Below, one piece after another: positions 43,701-55,700 of a stretch of DNA of 64,000 bases. The translations under genes and the position numbers were made by a program. The DNA is from Oegoconia quadripuncta (taxonomy: Eukaryota > Arthropoda > Insecta > Lepidoptera > Autostichidae), in contig OX438758.1 of the NCBI GenBank assembly GCA_949316235.1, forward strand, positions 868,001 to 932,000, in the 5' to 3' direction. A model generated the notes under the pieces. The model was not told the DNA's origin, ran no database searches, and saw only the letters and a list, made by a program, of their open reading frames with translations. Position 1 is the stretch's first letter; every line of letters begins with the position of its first letter.

Positions 43701-46700
43701 TGCTTGTTCTTCTCAGGGGAAAATTGCATTTTGCACAAGCAGTAGCTTAGAAAATGTAAAATTGACTATTTTACGTGTACCTACAAAATAAAGCCTTTTT
43801 GACTTTGACTTTGTAATTCCCATTGACTGGTGACACCACCATTGATTACGAACACCTTTCCGCAAGGAACCATATTCGAATTGGCTCAAAAAATTTTCGA
43901 TTACCCAAATAAAGTAAACCATAATGAAAACACCTTTTTTTTGAAAAAAAAACCTTTAGTATGGAAGTCCAACAGTTTTCGGCCGAATACGGCTATGGTT
44001 CCCAGTGGAAAGATGTTCGTAATCAGGAGAGTCACCAGTAAATAGGAATTACGCAAATTAAATTTCACCCTGTATAGCATAACTATGTGAAACTGTAAAC
44101 CAATCAAAGTTTATGTATCTATCAAAGAATAGAAAAGAATTCAATTCAAAATTGACTAGAACAAATAAAACACAGATGTATTTAGAGATGACATACCTGT
44201 TGGCTGAACAATAATAATGATAACTGGAACAATACCACATCATAAAATATTAAATTACCAAGCAATGTTAGGAACAACTGTGTTCTCCGGATGTTATCAC
44301 AAAATAGCTGAAGTTTACAAGTGCTGGTGCCAATTTCAATAGTAATTTTATTTTATCAATAAAAATAAATGTGGTACATATAATATGTGCGTATATATTA
44401 GGTCGTTACCTATGAAATTTGCATTTTTGAATGCAAATAAAACTAAAGTTATGACAGTCACCAGAAATCGATTCAAGTAGAGAGAAACCAGATTGAATAT
44501 GTGAATAATTATATCTACCTTGGAAAACAAATATCTTTTAGTCCCGACAACAATGAAGAAGAAGTGGAAAGGAGAGTAAACTCCACATGGAAAAAATTCT
44601 GGATGCATAAAGAAATACTGAAAGGAAAATACAACATTAACATAAAGAAGACAGTGATGGAAACCTGTATCCTACCAAGCCTTACTTATGCATGCGAAAC
44701 AGAAGTGTATACCAATAAAATAAAAAATAAGATTATGAGAACACAACATGCAATGGCAAGAAGCATCTTAAAACTGAGAAAAATACACAAAGTAAGAAGC
44801 GAACTAACTAACTAACAGATGCACTGGAACATGCTCTAAAACTCAAATGGCAATGGGCAGGGCACATCTCAAGATACACTGACAAAAGATGGACATTACA
44901 AACAACAGTGTGGAAAGGTCCATTAGGAAAAAGAAATATTGGAAGACCTAAAAAACGTTGGTTAGACGATATTATTACAGCTGGTAGACGCAAATGGACA
45001 GATGTAGCCAAGGACAGGAAGAAGTGGAAGGAGAAGGAGGAGGCTTTTACCCAAATGGGATCCATAGAACAATAAATTAGACTATAATGTAAAACTCTCT
45101 ATAATAACCCAGATATTTAGTATATAACCCAGATAATGTAAATATAAACATATATATGGAAAAATAAAGCTTAATAAATAAATAAATAAACCTATGAAAT
45201 TGGCGTTTTGTATGAAGAATTTCATTAAGACTGTTTTCTCCATACAAACATTTTAGATTTTTTTTTTGGGAACGGCAAATCCAAATTTAGCTAATCTTTG
45301 TGTGTATTATTGGATAACATGAAGTTAATTTTTAAAAGTAACCGCTTTATAAAAGTTTCAGCGAATCTAAGAAATGATTATGGGAAGCACATGAAAAGAG
45401 CTCTGTTCAAATTTTTTTTATTATGTGATTTAGCCCAGAAATTAAAAAAATATTTCATGTGAAACCTTGAAATAATATTTCATTTTCCAAATAATAAACA
45501 AATTTGGATACAGTTTTGAAAATCGCAGGAATTTGTACATATGATTAACGAAGAAAAAAACCTCCAATTTCATAGGTAAAGACCCAATATTACTGAAAAT
45601 CTTATTTGTGTATGACAAATGGCATTCATGAAAACGTAAATTTAAAACGTAAATTACTGACAATGGTTATCGTTATAACTGAATGGGTGACGTTTTACTT
45701 ATATTACAATAAAATTGATACTGTTACATTATTATTCAAAAGCTTTTGACACTGTCTCTGTCCCCATTCTGCTTCATAAATTACAGCTCATAGGTATAAG
45801 AGGACTAGCTCTTGATATTTTTAAAAGTTATCTCAGTGATCGATCCCAATGTGTGACGATAGATGGTTTTGTCAGCCATGACGAACCCCTCACTTATGGA
45901 GTCCCACAAGGTAGTGTCTTAGGACCTACACTGTTTCTCCTTTATATGGGCGTTTATAGCTACACTACAGTTTCCAACTACAGTAGCTATCATCGCAATT
46001 TTGTACTGTGTATATTTATTTCTGTATCCAATAAAATTATTCTATTCTTATTATTATATTATATGAATATCAATAAAAACAATCCTCAGTCAAAGTCAAT
46101 AACTATTTAAGTATTTAAAAATCTAAAAATCCGGACGCCATGTTGGATTTCATGAAGGTATCTAGCAAGACCAATCTAATGACAGCATACACTTCGAAAT
46201 CGGTCAAGCCGTTAACGCTACAGGATGCGCCAAAGGAACAATGTATTGATATTTTAATGAAATAACCGACCGATTGGTGTAGTGGATAGTAACCCTGTCA
46301 GCGAAACCAACGGTTGCGGGTTCGAATCCCGCGAGGGGTAAATGTTTGTATGATGAATATGAACATTTATTCCCGAGTCTTGGATGTTTATATAAATATT
46401 TATGTATGTTTATCCGTTATCTAGTATCCAGAGCACAAGCTTTGCTTAGTTTGGGACTAGATGATTGGTGTAAGTGTCCGAAATATTTATTTAAAAAAAA
46501 AATAAAAAAATCATTTAAGTCGTAATTAACCATTTCTTAAGTTTGTTGTATGTAAGTGCAATACGTACTCCCTAATGACATGCAATGTACACCCCACATT
46601 GCACGTCATGAGGGGCAATAGCGCTAGCGAATAGGTACTATGCCTCATGGAAGCGAGTTGGACAGCGTATTTTTTCTATAAGATTATTTTCAATTGTGTT

Positions 46701-49700
46701 TTATGAATTTGTTGTTTCATGTACATACTTAATTTATATTTACCTGCATAATAAATACAGAATTAATAAACCCATGTAAGTGCAATACGTACTCCCTAAT
46801 GACATGCAATGTACACCCCACATTGCGTGTCATTAGAGAATAAACTACACAAATACTTTTTTTTTGTAAATAAATACATAATTATATTAAATGAAAAACA
46901 TCCATAACTCGGGAACACATTTCTGTATTCATCATACAAACATATGCCTTGCATTCGTCCTGTTATGTTTAATCGTGGAGCCAGTTGTATAAAGACGAAT
47001 TCGTCATCGCGAAAAGAAATGCGCCAGAAATTCCTCAACTTCGTTAGTAGAAAACGATAATTGTAAAACCTTTAAAATATTGCGATGACGACGACCAGTT
47101 CGGTGTAGTCGTTAGAAACTCTGACTGCAATACCAAAAGGTAGCGGGTTCGAATCCCGCTAGGGGTATATGTTTGTATGATGAATACAGACATGTGTTCC
47201 CGAGTTAGGAATGTATTTCATTTATATATGTATTTATTTACAAAAAAAATGTATTTGTGCAGTTTATCAACCATCTGGTATCCATAATACAAGCCCAGAG
47301 GACCAGAATGCGGCCACGCGTACAGCATTGTCTGTGGCATTGTAGAAGTCCTGTCCTGTCATTTATTTATATTTATTGCAGGACCTTGCGAATAAGTATG
47401 CATCGGCCCTCTGCATTCCTCAAAACACAATTCTCGAAGCATTGCATGAGCTCCAGCTTCATTCGTTGGATCGATCCAAGGCTAATGCTGAGTACAAGGA
47501 GACTGGCTTCGCGACCTTCAGAGTCAAAGCCACGGTGCCGGGGCAAAAAGCCAAGATATTGAAGGTGCAGAACAAGCTGGATGTGATGGGCAGTGAGCTG
47601 ATCGCTGTAGTGGCGAAGGAGATGGCTGTTGCTGATGTCAGGTACTCACTTATGTCCACCATCCACCACCATCTTATCTAAATCTGCCGCCAAGCAGGAA
47701 TGTTAATAGCATTGTTGTGTTCCGGTTGTCAGAGATAAAATGGCCTGTTGGGCAGCGCAATAATTGTTAAGTGTTATGTGGGTAATTTTGTTATTAATTA
47801 TATTACTTTCTTTGATTACCCTTATTATGTTTTGAATCGTTTTGGGATAAGGTAGTTGTAGAATTTGATTTGTATAACTACCTACATTGTATGTTGAATA
47901 GTTTGAGTTGGGGTAGACGTAGAAAATGTTTAGTTAGACTACCCACTTTGTAACTTAATGTTAGAGAGAGACATTGTAATTATCAATCTGCCCAATTGAG
48001 ATACTAGTTGGGTGCCAACCCTTTGCATATAGGAAAGCTGCCTGCGTGCAGTTAGCCAGTCTTATTTTACCAGTTACAGTGCGCTCAGTCTTATATAAAC
48101 AGTGAATAATAAGAAGAAAGTTTTAGTTTTCTTTGTGTGCATCCTGTATAGTGTTTGTGCCCCGGCTTCGCTCATTCAAGTGAGCAGTGTGTGTTCGTCC
48201 CGCTCGTATCGTCGCGCCTCTTCGTACCCGCCGTATTCGGCACCTCTTCGTTTATTGTGGCGAGTGTCGTCAACAATTTGGTCCTTCGAGCCGGATCGGC
48301 CAGGGACGAAGATCGTTATGAGTGGTGTTACAACTAGAAGCCAAAGTCGTCGTGTTGTTTCGCAGCCTGAAGAAATGTCTCCTGCGAACGGTGTGCCCGA
48401 AGCGACCGCGCTTCCTCGTTTGGATGGTGGCAGGAACGTGGGAGTTCGCTCTCCTCCGCCAGCCAGTGGCCACATCCCTGATGCACACGACGACTCTGCA
48501 CCCCCCGCCGAGCGCCCCCGCACCGCGCCCTCCGGCGTTGGACATTTTTCGCCGCTATCGGACTCTGGGCTAACTGCGGACGGAAACCCGGCCCAGCTAA
48601 GGTTGCCAGCGCCTGTGATAGTGACTCCTCCTATACTCCCGACTGATGATCGCCGTGTGTATGATTACCGCGATCCCGTCGAGCCTGAAGATCCTGAGCT
48701 TCGTGTTAGTTCGCCTAGGCGTATGCCAACAGAGGCTGAAGGCAGTGTGTTGTTTGACCCTCGTGCTTTTCCCCGGTTACCTCCACTACCTGAAGCCGCT
48801 GCAGTGAAGTCGAATACGAGCAGCCAAGCGTCACGAAGCCAGAGACAGGCCTTGGAAGCTCAACGCAAGAAAGCAGAGCTAGATGCAGCCATGGAGCGAG
48901 CCAACATTAGAGAAGATTTGATTCAAAAGAAATTAGCTGCTCGCATGGCCAATATAGACGCCGCTATGGCAGTCCTCGATGAAGAAGAAGAAGTGCGCTC
49001 GCAGGTTAACGTGGCAAAACATCGTGTGAATGAGTGGTTGGACAACACACCCGAAGCGCGCGTTCGTGCCGACCCGGTTGTTCATTTCGGTACTGGACGA
49101 GAATACACGCTGAGGCCGCTGCAGTTTGAAAACCAACCGCCACTTGCTACAACAACGCCCGCCTTTCGTGCACCAGCTAGGACGCCACAGCAAAACCGCA
49201 GAGAACCATCAGCTGCTCCGATAACTACACCGCATTATCCTCGTGAGCGATCTGTGGAGAGACGTCGTGAGAGCGTTGAGCAACTGGCGGAAGCAATTAT
49301 GAAGATGGGAAAACCGAAGCCAAGACAGACATACGAACTTCCTCGTTTCGATGGAAATCCTGCCGAATGGATTACCTTCAAGAATAGCTATGAGAGATCG
49401 ACAGCATCTTACGCTTTCGAGCCCTACGAGAACATGGCTCGACTCCAACATGCTCTCTACGGAGAAGCCAAAGCAGCAGTTGAAGACATTCTACGCTCGT
49501 CTGCAGACCCTCAAGAAGTAATGAGTGCCCTAGAAGAGGAGTTTGGACATCCCAACGCGATATTAGCCTGCGCGATTAACAAGATAAGGAGCTTGCCTCG
49601 TCTTACTGAGAGTGGACGCGATATTACGAAGTTCACATCAACGGTGCGCAATTGCGTTTCTCTATTGAGAAACGTGCAGGCAGTGGGATATCTCAACAAC

Positions 49701-52700
49701 CCTCAACTGGTGCATGATATACTGTCAAAGTTAACAACGCTACAACGTGCAAAATACGGTGAATATGCAAAGATTAAAGACGAGATGTCTGCAGTGGACT
49801 TGCGCGTTTCACCGAACCTGGATGTCCTGTTGGAGTTCCTGAGAGAAGAAGCTCGTACTGCATCGTACCTGAACCCTCTTCCGTCGATGGCACTGCAAGT
49901 GCAGTCGCCCAGTGCTGTGAAACGTCGTGACCTTCGAGCCAAGTCGGTCCCTCGACCGATTTATCACAAAGTTGTGACTGTGGATACCACCTCGTGCCCA
50001 AAACCTAATGTGGATCCACCTTGTGCGCCTATGGACATCACATGTGAAATGTGTAAAGGCAATCATCAATTGCCCTCGTGTAAAATGTTTCAAGGACTCG
50101 ATGTTAATGCAAGATGGGACTTTGTGAAGGACAATAAATTATGTTTTAAGTGCATCGTGAAAAGACACTCGCGCGAGTACTGCCGTGGAAAACGTTGTGA
50201 TAAGTGCCGCGCTCCTCATCACGCCATGTTACATTTTTCTAAATCGCAACCGCTACGCGATCCTGTGTTGAACAATAATGTAGAACAAGTAACAAGTGTT
50301 AGTGGACAATGCGTGAAGGCGTTACTAAAAGTGATCCCAGTGACAATCGTTAGAGACAATTGTGAAATTAAAACTCATGCTCTATTGGACGATGGCGCAA
50401 CAGTTTCGCTCATAGACAGTGACTTAGTGCCCGCGAATAGTGATGATCCTGTAAGCCCACTAACGATTGTTACCGCGCGCGGACAACATGTGACGGATAC
50501 TAATTCTAAAAAAGTGCAGTTACATATCTATGGACCCAATGGGACGAAATATAGTGTAAATGTGAGGTCAATGAAAGGCCTTGATTTGCCTTCACAAACA
50601 GTGCCCCCTGGTGTAGTGAATAAAAATGTGCACCTTCGTGATTTGGATTGCCGTGAGGGAAGGGAAACGAAGCCGATGCTGCTCCTAGGACAGGACAACT
50701 GGCAACTTATCGTTGGTCGGGAGATAAGACAGGGTAAGTCCGGCCAACCTATCGCTTCTCTCACTTCATTAGGGTGGGTCATCCATGGCCCCGTAAACCA
50801 CCACTGTAATTCGTTTGATGTCGTTAACTGTATGTCTATTCGCGAACCTGATTTACATGCCCTCGTTAAAAGTCAATTTGAATTAGAGTCGATTGGAATC
50901 CTCGAGGTGTCTCGAAAGAATGTGGAAACCGAGAGGGCCAACCGGATTTTGGATGAAACCAGCCGTCGTATTGATGGCGGCTGGGAGGTTGGCCTCCTCT
51001 GGAATCGTGACACACCGGAGTTTCCAAATAATTTTAAGTATGCGCAAAAGCGCTTACTAGGCATAGAACGTCGGATGGATAGAGACGCGAATTTTGCTGA
51101 GGCTTATGAGGCACAAGTAGATAGACTATTGAAAGAGAACTACGCTCAAAAAGTTGACAATTTAAGCGACTTAAATTCAAACCCTATGTGGTTTTTACCT
51201 CATTTCGGAGTGGTGAACCCTAATAAACCAGGGAAACTACGACTCGTTTTTGACGCTGCCGCAATCTATAAAGGATCCTCACTTAATAATAAGCTCATAA
51301 GCGGTCCTGATTTGTTAAATTCTCTCTTCGGAGTTTTGATGAACTTCAGACTTAATCGTGTCGCTATAAAGGCTGACATAGCTGACATGTTTTTGAGAGT
51401 CAAAATTCGACCGGAGGATCGTCCTGCTCAGTCTTTCTTGTGGCGAGGTCGAGATCGAAACCGTGACCCTGATATCTATATCATGAGTTCATTAATTTTC
51501 GGAGCTGCTTCATCCCCAACTACTGCGATTTACATTTTAAATAAAAATGCTGAAGATTTTGCCAGTAGTCACCCTGAGGCTGTGCAAGCGATTAGATCGA
51601 AGCATTATATGGATGACTATTTGGACAGTGTCGATTCTGATGATGCAGCCCGAAAGCTGATCAATGATGTCACCCACGTACATGCTACCGGTGGTTTCAA
51701 CATTAGGGGGTGGGTGACAAACTCTCCTAGTTTACGTGCCGAACTTTCACCTGAAGCGCCCTCTACAGTAAGCCTTGAGAACGAACAAGGCATCCCAATG
51801 GAGCGAACCCTGGGCCTAATATGGTCGCCCGAGAACGACTGTTTAAGTTTTGATGTGTCGTTGAAACGTTTGCCTCCCGCATTAGCATCTGGAAAAGTCA
51901 CTCCTACTAAGAGAGAATATTTACGGGCAATAATGTCAATTTTTGACCCACTTGGATTTTTATGTCCAGCAATCATCCCAACGCGAATCCTAATGCAACA
52001 AATCTGGCGTTCTGGCATTGACTGGGATGATAAACTCAATAATCGGGAAGCTGAAGCTTGGTTTCGCTGGTTATCCAATATTAATAAAATTAAAAACGTG
52101 CAAATTCCTAGATGGTATGGTTTAGACCACGGTAACCTTGAGTTACACGTTTTTGGGGACGCTAGCGAAGCAGCATATGCAGCTGCTGCCTACCTAGTAG
52201 GAACAGATGTAAACGGTGACCGCAAATGTGTTTTAATCGCTGGGAAAGCACGCGTAGCACCCCTGAAAGTAGTTTCGGTGCCTCGTCTTGAACTCCAAGC
52301 CGCCGTTCTTGCCTGTAGATTAGCTAATATTATTTGTAAAGAACTCTGTGTCCCTATAAAGCGTAAATTTTTGTGGACTGATTCGAGAACAGTTCTGAAT
52401 TGGATTAGGTCTGACGCGCGTGATTATCAGCGTTTCGTTTCTCATCGTTTAAGCGAGATAGAACGAAAAAGTGAGAGAAGTGATTGGCGCTGGGTACCCT
52501 CTCTTCAGAACCCGGCTGACGAGGCCACCAAGTTGAGCTGGCCTTTGGATAAAAGTATTTGGTTTTCGGGTCCTTCCTTTCTCTGTTCTCCACAGCACGA
52601 GTGGCCAGCACAGGCGCAGGGTGAAACTACATCCGAGGCAGAATGCGAGCGTGTACAGCGCGCTCACATCACTACAGAAGCAACCCCGCCTCTGATCGAC

Positions 52701-55700
52701 ATCGCGCGCCACTCAACCTGGAAACGTGCGCAGCGCGTTGTTGCGCGCGTCCTTACCTTCGTGCAACGATGCCGAGGGCGACAAAGCGCTGCTCTGACTC
52801 GCCACAACCTGCTAGACGCCGAACGAATCCTTTTACGCCAATCCCAGATGGCTTCATTTGGTTCTGAAATCAAGGAGCTAAATGCCGGACGATCAATGTC
52901 GTCAGGGAGTAAACTTCGAGCCCTTGACCCGATGATTTTTGAAGATGGTCTACTTCGAGTTCGAGGACGATTAAGTGCCGCCGACGAGTTACATATGGAC
53001 GAACGTCACCCCATAATCTTAGACGGGCGTGACCCAATAACACGCCTAATAGTTCGAGACTATCACAATCGTGGCCTCCACTCACACCACGAACAAGTGA
53101 TCAACCTTATGAGAGAGAGATTTTGGGTGACCCACCTGCGGCCTACAGTGAAGAAAGTTGTCGCTTCGTGTCAAACCTGCCGACTTGCCCGAGCTCAGCC
53201 CCAGATTCCTAAAATGGCTGACTTACCTGCAGAAAGAATAACTTCCTCACGACGAGCTTTTGTACATTGTGGCATTGATTACTTCGGCCCAATGGAAGTT
53301 ACGATCGGCAGACGGCGAGAAAAGCGTTGGGGAGTTTTAATCACATGCTTCTCCACTCGCGCCGTACATATGGAATTAGCCGCGTCGCTCAACATTGATT
53401 CGGCTATACTATCAATTCGACGAATGATCGCACGACGTGGACAACCTGCAACGATGAGAAGCGACAGAGGAACGAATTTCATCGGAGCCAGCAATGAATT
53501 GAGAGCTGCCTTACGAGAGATGAACCAAGACAAACTGGCAAACGAGATGGTGGATCGTTACAAAATTCAGTGGATTTTCAACCCGCCTGCTGCTCCACAT
53601 ATGGGTGGTGTATGGGAAAGATTGGTGCGCTCCATAAAAAACGCACTTCGAGCAACCCTCAGAGAAAGAGCACCACGGGAAGAAGGCCTCCACACACTTC
53701 TTCTGGAGGCTGAACTGACGGTAAACAGCCGCCCTTTGACTTATGTTCCTGACGATCCAACCGGGCCAGTAGTACTTACCCCGAACCACTTGTTGCTTGG
53801 CACAGCAGCTGGAGATGCACCTTTCGCTAAAATCGACCCTGGAGACAACGACGCGCGACGATTGTGGAAGAGAGCAAACGCGTTGGCTGACATGTTTTGG
53901 CACAGATGGCGCCGTGAGTACCTGCCAACCCTGCAAAAACGTGGCAAATGGACTGACGATGTACCCGCCATTAAAGAAAATGATTTAGTGTTGATTTGTG
54001 ATAGTGCATTACCTCGTAATCAGTGGCCGAAAGGCATTGTGAAAAAATTGATATGTGCAAAAGACAGTAGAGTCCGTATGGTAGACGTTAAGACCACACG
54101 TGGGACGCTGCGACGTCCCGTTGCTCGACTTATTGTGCTGCCCACTGATATTGTACTTGGCTGAACCCTCGTACAAGGGGGTGGAAGTGTTGGGCAGCGC
54201 AATAATTGTTAAGTGTTATGTGGGTAATTTTGTTATTAATTATATTACTTTCTTTGATTACCCTTATTATGTTTTGAATCGTTTTGGGATAAGGTAGTTG
54301 TAGAATTTGATTTGTATAACTACCTACATTGTATGTTGAATAGTTTGAGTTGGGGTAGACGTAGAAAATGTTTAGTTAGACTACCCACTTTGTAACTTAA
54401 TGTTAGAGAGAGACATTGTAATTATCAATCTGCCCAATTGAGATACTAGTTGGGTGCCAACCCTTTGCATATAGGAAAGCTGCCTGCGTGCAGTTAGCCA
54501 GTCTTATTTTACCAGTTACAGTGCGCTCAGTCTTATATAAACAGTGAATAATAAGAAGAAAGTTTTAGTTTTCTTTGTGTGCATCCTGTATAGTGTTTGT
54601 GCCCCGGCTTCGCTCATTCAAGTGAGCAGTGTGTGTTCGTCCCGCTCGTATCGTCGCGCCTCTTCGTACCCGCCGTATTCGGCACCTCTTCGTTTATTGT
54701 GGCGAGTGTCGTCAACATGGCCAGTCCCCCAAATGTGTTGGGGTTTCCGGGTCAGTGCGCTTCCACCTTCGTCCTCATCTTCATTTAACATCAGGTGTGA
54801 TTGAGGTCAAGTAGGAACCCGTCGTGCATAAAAACACCGGAAATAATATCGGCATATCGTTAGCTGTTGCGGGATACCACTGCAAACATTATTGTTATTT
54901 ATCATAAAATTGAAGCCTTTTCTGTGGCATTGTAGTCTTAAACGGCTGAACCGAAGTTCATGGGGTGCTGGTTCCAACACTGATTTACGGGAGTGAATGC
55001 TGGGTATGGCAGAAGAAGAATGAAAGTAGAATTAATGCAGTGGAATTGAGGTCATTGAGAAGTATGAATGGGGTGACTTTGAAAGATAAACTCAGGGATA
55101 GTGTAATTAGGGAGTTCGGCAGAGTGAAAGAAGACGTAGTGATAAAGATTGGAAAAGGTATGCCGAGATGGTTTGGACATGTGGAGAGGATGAATGAAAG
55201 AAGACTTACGAAAGAGATATACACAGCGAATGTGGATGGTAGTGTTGGTAGGGGAAGACTACGGCGAACATACCATGATCAAATCGGGGACGTCATAAAG
55301 AAAGCCCAAGTCAAGAGTACCCTAAACCGACGAGCATGTATGAACTACCTTATGAGAGTGAAGGAAGCAGAAGAGGTGTGTCAGGATCGTAGCAAGGGAT
55401 AGTTTAATTAGGGAGTTAGGCAGTGTGAAAGAAGACGTAATGATAAAGATTGGAAAAGGTATGCCGAGAGGTTTGGACATGTGGAGAGGATGAATGAAGG
55501 AAGACTAACGAAAGAGATATATTTTTTATTTATTTATTTATTTATTTATTTAGGCTCACCAACAGAGAGAGAGAGAGAGAGTACATTGCATCTTACAAAA
55601 TCATTTATACTAAAATTTTCTGGTATGAACTCCAATTACAGACGAGCACAACACTCAAATGCATGTAGAACACTATAACACTGTAGGAATGGAATTTTAA

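Larger units (their letters stand above)
40785..47381 (+). other. NUB1 intron 1 (6.6 kb)
   Basis: GT...AG intron. Holds SINEs, two LINE fragments in minus orientation, a TACAGGGTG element with a LINE tail inside, and a TTAGGTC-family element carrying an RTE-like LINE. 41493-41890 and 42010-42390 show no repeat or gene. Confidence 0.8.
47746..54717 (+). mobile_element. Complete BEL/Pao LTR retrotransposon in NUB1 intron 2
   Basis: 6972 bp: 5' LTR, primer-binding site, one gag-pol ORF, polypurine tract, 3' LTR, flanked by the 5-bp duplication TGGCC. It has the same orientation as NUB1. Identical-looking LTRs and an intact ORF indicate a recent insertion. No env-like ORF is present. Confidence 0.92.
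47662..54834 (+). repeat. SINE family 1 interrupted by the BEL/Pao element
   Basis: The body (47662-47745, CACCATCTTATCTAAATCTG to AGATAAAATGGCC) continues after the retrotransposon (54713-54834, TGGCCAGTCCCCCAAATGTG to GTGCATAAAAAC). It starts only about 20 bases downstream of the exon 2 donor. Confidence 0.85.

Noticed and set aside
48102..48317. N-terminal extension of the Gag-Pol frame
   Set aside because: It lies in the LTR and primer-binding site and begins at a non-ATG codon; the start at 48318 is preferred. The same peptide is encoded by the 3' LTR at 54544.
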